Assembly: GCA_015179025.1 (NCBI GenBank)
Contig: WHUX01000160.1
Coordinates: 1 to 64,000 of the forward strand
Source of the DNA: Terfezia claveryi
Lineage: Eukaryota > Ascomycota > Pezizomycetes > Pezizales > Pezizaceae
Length of the DNA: 64,000 nt
Direction of reading: 5' to 3'
Both the position numbers and the translations under genes were made by a program. Shown here piece by piece: positions 57,541 through 64,000 of the stretch. Each line of letters opens with the position of its first letter. Position 1 is the first letter of the stretch. The notes beneath the pieces are model-generated. The model did no database searches. It saw only the letters and a program-made list of their open reading frames with translations, and was not told the origin of the DNA.

Positions 57541-59081
57541 TGCCCTCTAGCATTAATATCGAAGGTAAGAACTATCTCGAATTGGTTATTAAAGATGCAC
57601 ATGAAGCAACCACTCATGGTGGTATTGAAAAAAGGATGAAATATCTTACTGTCCAATATAATAACCAGTCCTTTACAGAACCAACTAAGGACTATATTAG
57701 AAGTTGTAATACTTGTCAACAGACAAAGTATTCCAACAAGGCGCTACTTGGACTTGTAACCCTATTAAATAAACCAAGAAGGCTATGGACAGACATATCG
57801 ATGGATTTTCTTAAGTTAGTACCTCTCTTTACTAAGTATTTAATTTTGTACCCAAATATTCCTGTTGAAAAAGATCATGTTGTTTGTATTTCAAGACTTT
57901 GGATGATTGTCGATAGATCATCAGGATTCAAGTTTTTTATTTCTGTCTCAGATAATTTCACAGTAGAATAGTATACTACTACTTTTGATATATAGGTAGT
58001 CCCAACTATGGAATACCCTTTTTGTATTGTTTTTGATCAAGACACTCTTTATATGTCATCACATTTTCAAGATTAGTCTAGAAGTAAAGGAATCAAGTTG
58101 GAACTATCCACCGCATATCATTTATATGCAGATAGACAATCAGAAATTGTGAACAAAGAAATTCTGTAAGTAGCAAGAGCCTGTAAAATCAAAGGATTTG
58201 ATTGGCTATAGAAACTATAAGAGATACAGTTGAAACTCAACTCTAGGTATAACACCACTAGACAGAATAGCCCCTATTTTATACTATTTGGATTTAATAC
58301 ATATCTTGGCATATTGATACTTCTATATCCTATTAATACATATATACTGGTAAATGAACGTTATGAAGTAATGTCTAAAAACTATTATAATACCAAGACT
58401 CTAGCATCTCAAGCGAATAAATGACTACCTAATACAATCAAATTTTCAGTCGGACAACAAGTCATACTTTCCTCAGAAAATATCAATATATCAAATATCT
58501 CACCTAAACTCAAACCAAGATGGCTAGGCCTATTTTCTATTATTTCTAGAAATTGGAAATGTAATAATTATAGCCTAGACCTATCCAGCCAACCCGATCT
58601 TCAACTCATATATAATACTTTTCATGTCAGCAAACTCAAACCATATTATAAAAACGATTCTATCTAGTTCTCTTGAAGACAAATTTAAGAACTGGGAACA
58701 ATTCAAGATGATCCTTATAAAGTTAAAAAAGTATTAGAATTCAGAACAGCTCCTTGAACTGGAGAAAGACAATATAAGGTCAGATGGCTAGGATACTCTC
58801 TTGAACATGATTCCTGAGTAAACGCCAAGGATATCACTACCAAAATTCTCCAAGATTTCTGGACAACCAGAAGTTTAGAAAATACATTTAAGAGTTGACG
58901 AACAACTCGAAGAAAACAAGGACCATAAACTAGAGATGAAACTAAAGCTCTCATTCAACAAAAACGAGATCGAATTATAGGGCAAGAAACTACTAATGAT
59001 ATTCATATTAATGCAAATGTATTAATAATATATTAAATCTTAGGACGTATGGAAATCAATTTGGCAGAACGAGAGAAGTAA
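57541..59081 (+). pseudogene. Integrase and chromodomain of B4, catalytic triad intact
   Basis: HHCC finger at about 57598-57720 (H-E-A-T-T-H, C-N-T-C). The 57540-57971 frame is open for 143 codons. The catalytic residues are all present: D 57804-57806, D 58035-58037 and E 58143-58145, the last two exactly 35 residues apart (DD35E). The chromodomain at about 58700-58870 keeps Y-K-V-R-W-L-G-Y, with S-W-V changed to S-stop-V. Frame ends at TAA 59079-59081. Stops after the triad still prevent a full product. Confidence 0.85.
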
Positions 59082-59109
59082 GGATAGGAAATCCTTCTAT
59101 GTGGAAAAG

Positions 59110-59779
59110 TGTAATAGAGAATGTTTTATTGCTTATATAATTGCTTATATACTTTTGTATTTCCTATAATACTACTATATTAAATAACTAAGCCTCTCGG
59201 TCAAAGAACTAGCCTTCTACTATTTCCTACTACTTTATAAGTGTCCATAGCATATGGAATTTACTTTGGGAAATTCCATAGAACTTGCCATATCAGCACA
59301 CCCTCAGTATGACCGCATGACCTTTATTTGGAACATGTAAGTTACTACTATGGCCACATGATCTTTGTTCCGGCCTTGTGACTCATTACTATGGCCACAT
59401 GACCTCTTTAGTACGGCATACCACCTTTTGGTGTACTACCCTTTATTGTATTTATTTCTTTAGTTATTAGATCTCAGAAGAGTATACATAGGCACTGGAT
59501 TTTCTCTGGAATCCAACAGTCAAGAAGCAATAAGCAAGTAGCAACAAGCAAGCCTATATATACTGATCAGATCTAGATCATATAGCTTAGATAGCATAAA
59601 TCATATAAGATAGATTATATCAGTTAACTACTGTTCCTTTTGGGAATGTCCTACATAGTAATCTCTCTACCCTTCTAAAGTCTTACCTCAGCAGAACTGA
59701 ATTATATAAACGTCCATCCCTACAGATATAGATTATATAAATAGTACCAAATGAATACTGCCTAGTAGCATTCATTATA
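59110..59779 (+). repeat. 3' LTR of B4
   Basis: 670 bp, TGTAATAGAGAATG to CATTCATTATA (from CATTACA). The TATA box is altered to TATACATA. It is followed at once by the GCATT duplication and the resumed B3 gag. Confidence 0.92.
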
Positions 59780-60790
59780 GCATTACTGTGGCCCAAGAGT
59801 CAAAATATTGTGAGTCTTGCTATTTTTTGTCTTCTCCTTAAATTTTTTCTGGTAGATTAATCTTTAGCCCTTTTAAAAGGTTTATTGTCTCATGGTTACC
59901 TATTGTAACTATTCCTGTAGTAGATTCCTATTATTGGTATTCAACTGATTTTCTTCGTTGGAGCTTTCTAACTAAAGGTTGATTGGCAACTAATGATGCT
60001 TTATCAGAGTCTGAGCCATCATCTCCACTATTATCGGGATCTCATCCTCCTCCTTGAGATTTCTATTTTTGTGAATCTTGTCCTGTATCCAGATCGTTAT
60101 TATCTCCTGGTAGTTGTATATCTTCTGGTGGTTAGTCTTTATTGCTTGGTTCTTTGGCTGACCCAGTCCTCCTTTCTGGTATCTCAGATACTTGACCTTT
60201 GCCTTTTGATTAATCTTTCGGTGTTCTCAGGAACACTCTTGGAAGTTCTCTGCTAGGATTGAAAAAATCCTCTACAGTATGTGCTAATTCTTCTAGATAT
60301 ATACAGCTCATTATAAATGTTATAATTTCTTCCCCGTTATTTATTACCCAATTCAGTTTTCTTAAAAGAGGAATAAGAGGCTATTTTAATTCTTTACTTA
60401 AAAATGCATTCATTTCTAAGTCCTTTTCCTTGAATGGGTATAATATTAGCCATAAATAGTGTTTTACTATGGCTTTCATTAAAAGTCAAGTATTATTAGA
60501 ATGATTCTGTTAGGCATGTCCTATTGAACGAGTATATTTCAAAATCTCCTCAATTGTTGGAAAATGTCTATCACAAAATTCTTTAAGTATGAGAGGTAAT
60601 GCTATACTAAAATATAGTTTGCTTCCTATTCCACCAGGTTCTCCTATTTCTATATTCATGAGCAAATTTATTTCCCCTTCTGTGTTAGGAACTATAAATC
60701 TCATTTTTTTGGGAGTGTCTTGTAATAATTTCTTAATATCTTTAGGTAACATAGTTAACTGCCTTGACCTCTTAATTTCTTACTAAGTTC
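59780..60790 (-). pseudogene. gag of B3, N-terminal part
   Basis: Minus strand, running into B4 at its left edge. The 60752-60510 segment is open for 80 codons (M-L-P-K-D-I-K-K-L-L, E-I-G-E-P-G-G-I-G-S-K-L-Y-F-S-I). The ATGGCAT start found in B2 and B4 is mutated here to ATAGGAT-like sequence. The middle region is the acidic linker near 60020-60070. Confidence 0.75.
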
Positions 60791-60801
60791 AGATCCTATT
60801 A

Positions 60802-61338
60802 ATGTCTCATTTCATTATCTGTCTGCAACCAAATGCAGCTGGTTATGTAATACGATTGTTAAGTTACTTTTCCTCTTTGGTACCTTACTGTACTGATAGT
60901 ATAGTGGCTGATGATCCTTCTGATCTTCATTCGACTGACAGTTCAATTGGCTTGGTAGCTCACTCGATTAGTGAGGCAGGATGTCAGGATCCTAATGTAT
61001 CTTATAGTCCTGGTTTTTCTTCATCTACTGGGCTAGAATTTAATTCTAGTTCTTCTAGCAAGAGTGTCACTTTTTCTGATTGGTGTATTGAGGTAGACAT
61101 TGGGGGCACAGAGGTCTTGATAGAAATGTCTGGGCCTAAAGAAGATTCTGATAGAGGTAATTCTTTTCTAGAGGAAATGGCTGCAGTAGAGGTAGTGAGA
61201 TTTGAGCCTTAGGATTGTGATACTTGGTTGTTTAAACCAATTATTCCTGAGACCTAGTGGGCCGGTTTTTCAAAAGTATACTGGATTTACAGGTACAGAT
61301 ATAATGGTGGTTGCCAGGAGTACAAGATAAGTTATCGA
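60802..61338 (+). pseudogene. Antisense accessory ORF (ORFx) of B3
   Basis: Antisense to B3, and therefore on the plus strand. Starting at ATG 60802, three codons inside the B2/B4 start, it is open for 136 codons to TAG 61210-61212, then continues in frame with one further TAG to the position of the family stop, where CGA (61336-61338) replaces TGA or TAA. I-I-C-L-Q, S-Y-F-S-S-L-V-P-Y-C, D-W-C-I-E-V-D-I-G-G-T-E-V and W-I-Y-R-Y-R are kept. Three of the four C-terminal Cys have become Tyr by single G-to-A changes. No insertion or deletion relative to B2 and B4. Confidence 0.58.
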
Positions 61339-61641
61339 TCTTAGTGGGAAAAGTATTGTGAATGAGGGTGGGATTGTTTAATATGGGATATCACTGCCCA
61401 TTAGAGCTCTTCTTAGCTTGCTTCTAAGTCTTTTGTTGATGTACTGCAGTTGAGAGTCTGATGTCTCATTGTTAAATGATTTACTAGCTAGTTAAATATT
61501 GATATCATTTTATGTATGTACGTTCATATGTGTAGGGGTGTTTATCGAATTGTACACACTTACTTGAGTATAATAAAGTATTCAAAGGTTGATCAGGCCT
61601 TAGATTTAAGAGTAAAGATTAGGTAAGTAAGTTAAAAAAAA

Positions 61642-62318
61642 TGTAATGATTACTACAAGGCAGTATTCATTTAGTACTATTTATACAATCTATATCCGTA
61701 AGCATAGACGTTTGTGTATTTCGGTTCTGCTGAAGTAAGATCTCAGAAGGGTAGGGAAATTACTATGTGGGACGTTCCCAAAGGGGAACAGTAATTAACT
61801 GGTATAATCTATCTTATATGATTTGTACTATCTAAGCTATATGATCTTGATCTAATCAGTATATAGGCTTGCTTACTGGTGTATGCTGCTTGCTCATTGC
61901 TTGTTCTCTGATAGATTCCAGAGGAAATCCAATGCCCATTTATACTCCTCTGATATCTGATGACTAAGGAAATAAATACAATAAAGGGTAGCATACCAGA
62001 AGATGGTGCACTGTACAAAAAAGGTTATGTGGCCATAATAATGAGTTACACGGCCGGAACAAAGGTCATGTGGCTATTGTGGTGACTCATATATTCAAAA
62101 AAAAAAGTCATGCGGCCATACTGAGGATGTGCTTATATGGTAAGTTCCATGGAATTTCCTATAGTAAATTCCGCATGCTATGGACGCTTATAAAGCAGTA
62201 GGAAATGGTAGAAGGCTAGTTCTTTAACTGAGAGGCTTAGTTATATAACATAGTAATAATATAGGAAATATAAAAGTATATAAGCAATTATATAAGCAAT
62301 AAAACATTCTCTATTACA
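61642..62318 (-). repeat. 5' LTR of B3
   Basis: 677 bp, plus-strand reading TGTAATGATTACT to CTCTATTACA. TATA box and inverted repeat are present near 61910-61945, with single changes. The leader (61343-61641 on the minus strand) again begins with a T-run and AACTTACTTACC and has no tRNA-type primer site. Confidence 0.92.
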
Positions 62319-64000
62319 CACTCTCAGCAAAGTAAAAGTAATAATCCCTGCCCATTACCAACTAGTTATTATTTAACTGGAAAATATTCCTAGATTCCAA
62401 TTAAGTATGTAGAAAGGATCTAGAACCATAGCGAATGGAATAAGATCAGTATGTACTTAAGTCAACTATAAATCAGTTATAGATTATAATGAACCAGATA
62501 ATTGGAAAATTATCAGTGATATGGAAGATACCAATTCAGAAAGAGAACTTATGACAGCTGTTTCTACTATACAGAAGCAATTCAACCCTATGACAGAGTT
62601 TCTCTTATTATTTCCAAAAACAATTCTATAGGAATTGCTACCACTAAGAAAAATTAATCACTCTATCAAACCAAAACCCAAATCTACTTGGATACTAAAA
62701 TAATAACTCTTAGAACATTGATTTAGATAACAAATCCCTAACAAATTAATCGAGAAAGAGGCATTAGGTAACATATATAGAGTAGAAAATGATATAAATG
62801 CAGTACTTATATTCACTATTCTTAAAAGAGATAAATTAGAAGAAGCCAGATACATCAATGACTATCGAGACTACAATTTAGCTGTTAATATAAACCATAC
62901 CCCACTTCTAGATATTAATGTAGCTATTGAACTAGTAGTGGAAAATCCTATTTGGACTAAGTTTAACTTAGCTGATAGATTTTTAAAAAATCAGAAACAA
63001 AAAGAAATCAGAATAATACTCTACTTTTCTATATCACCTAAGATATTTCAGGAGTAGAGTTATATAATAAGCGGATCATAATACTATAGCTACCATAGTT
63101 TGTATTATGTATGAAATTTTTGAAAATACGGTCTATAAAGATTTAATTATCTACATTGATAATATTATTATTTTTTCCAAAATATATAAGGAACATATAA
63201 AATTATTGAAGAAAGTACTTCAATGTTTACAGGATAAGAAATTCTATCTCAAAGAAAGTAAATGCCAGTTCTTTACTCTAAGATTGAAGATCTTAGGACA
63301 TGTTTTAATATCAAATAGACTATATGTAGATCCAAACAAGAGAACAATTATATTAATATTTCCAACTCTTACTCAGAAAAAAGACCTTAGGAGATTCCTT
63401 GGAATTGTTAATTATATCAGCAGATTTATTCCTGACTTGGTATTATATGCAAGTACCCTATCAGAACTATAAGAAGAAACAAAGAAATGGGAATAAACAG
63501 ATACTCATAATATAGTATTTGAAAAACTAAAGGAACTCATAAATTCTTTATATGTTTTAAAACCTTAGAATAATAAGTCTACTAAATGCAAATATTTAGG
63601 CTATAATGCTAGTTATATAGGACTAGAATCATGGATAGGTCAAGGACTGCTAATACATATTAGACTATCATACTTCCATTCAAGAAAATTTAATCCAATA
63701 CAACTTAATTATTCCACTTTTCAAAAGGAATTATTAGTGATTATTGACTCATTAAAATTTTTGGAAGTACAATTAAGAGGTTACAAGTTTACTATCCTTA
63801 CTGACTATAAACTACTAGTAACCTTCCATACTCAAATACTAACAAGTCAGAAATTAAGGCAATAGTAAGATTATCTAATGGAATTTGATATAGATATTCA
63901 GCATACTATAGGAAAAGAAAATTTGATAGCAGATGCTCTATTAAGAAAGTATAAATACCCTAATACTCCCACCACTGAGGACAACTATATTTCCAATAGT
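62319..64000 (+). pseudogene. B5 protease region, RT and RNase H, right part (runs off window)
   Basis: Resumes directly after B3 at the CACTC duplication (T-L-S-K-V-K). RT reads Y-I-D-N at the catalytic site; the 63107-63472 frame is open for 121 codons. RNase H at about 63590-63950 shows L-T-D-Y-K and L-I-A-D-A-L. The window ends at the start of the extra domain (Y-P-N-T-P-T-T-E-D-N). Stops are again mainly TAG and TAA. Confidence 0.82.

Larger units (their letters stand above)
50814..59779 (+). mobile_element. Family B retroelement, complete copy B4 (innermost)
   Basis: 8,966 bp with 670-bp LTRs (50814-51483, 59110-59779) and the 5-bp duplication GCATT (50809-50813, 59780-59784). From gag ATG 52326 to the terminal TAA 59079-59081 there are 2,252 codons, and all parts except the protease stretch share one frame. 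The family therefore encodes one fused Gag-Pol protein. It is the youngest event in the right-hand nest. Confidence 0.94.
44391..62318 (-). mobile_element. Family B retroelement, copy B3 (complete, minus strand, split by B4)
   Basis: Both LTRs are present in reverse orientation: 3' LTR 44391-45042 and 5' LTR 61642-62318. The target duplication is CACTC. The internal region is split by B4 between 50813 and 59780. Leader, antisense ORF, gag, protease, RT, RNase H, extra domain, integrase and chromodomain can all be traced in that order from right to left. Excluding B4 it measures about 8.96 kb, as B2 and B4 do. Confidence 0.93.
43786..64000 (+). mobile_element. Family B retroelement, copy B5 (outermost, truncated)
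   Basis: B5 starts inside gag (G-P-E-stop-M/I-N-D-K-K-Q-D-like sequence matching 10398 of B2), runs to 44390, is interrupted by B3, resumes at 62319 and leaves the window at 64000, just after RNase H. The break is marked by CACTC at 44386-44390 and 62319-62323. It has no LTR in the window. It must be older than B3 and B4. Confidence 0.88.

Noticed and set aside
1..64000. tRNA, rRNA or other structured RNA genes
   Set aside because: No tRNA-like cloverleaf or rRNA-like sequence was recognised by eye; a covariance-model search would be needed to exclude small ones.

Overview
The window is a fungal repeat island: nested and decayed transposable elements with no clearly single-copy host gene. 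There are two kinds of sequence. Most of it is AT-rich Ty3/gypsy retroelement sequence whose reading frames are broken mainly by TAG, TAA and TGA codons that look like C-to-T changes of CAG, CAA, CGA and TGG codons. That pattern resembles repeat-induced point mutation (RIP) and points to a filamentous ascomycete (Pezizomycotina). The second kind is a GC-richer insert with short spliceosomal introns; its gene families (a Plavaka-type transposase and a DUF6532-like protein) are best known to me from Agaricomycetes, so the phylum stays open.

Layout. 1-497 is unassigned. 498-4779 is a truncated retroelement of family A (copy A1) holding a 196-bp MITE. 4780-5454 is a tandem-repeat region (X). 5455-18963 is family B copy B1, split by the complete copy B2 (7334-16267, 5-bp duplication AACTG). 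18964-25860 is A copy A2, split by a 2.66-kb fold-back element, FB1 (19996-22655). 26182-27463 plus 42718-42786 is an unrecognised reading frame cut by a 15.25-kb DNA transposon (27464-42717). 42787-43785 is a second X region. 43786-64000 is a three-level nest: B5 (+) holds B3 (-; duplication CACTC), which holds B4 (+; duplication GCATT).

The 15-kb element carries a decayed Plavaka-type transposase on the minus strand, two related plus-strand genes of unknown function, a DUF6532-like gene, a solo family-B LTR (duplication CAAAG) and a second fold-back element, FB2. Its ends hold arrays of short palindromes built on GTCTCC/GGAGAC. The 15-kb element, FB1, FB2 and the MITE all begin CATCAG (or a one-base variant) and end CTGATG, next to 2-bp AA or TT duplications (AG/AA for the 15-kb element). 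I infer one transposition system, with the Plavaka element as the autonomous member and the others as non-autonomous derivatives.

Family B is a chromodomain Ty3/gypsy element of about 9 kb with unusual content: an antisense open frame of about 180 codons between the 5' LTR and gag that starts head-to-head with gag; about 450-490 residues with their own CCHC zinc knuckle between RNase H and integrase; a protease region without the usual D-S/T-G; and no recognisable tRNA primer-binding site next to the LTR. The order of insertion can be read from the nesting. Family B was active before and after its own older copies, and after the Plavaka element had landed.
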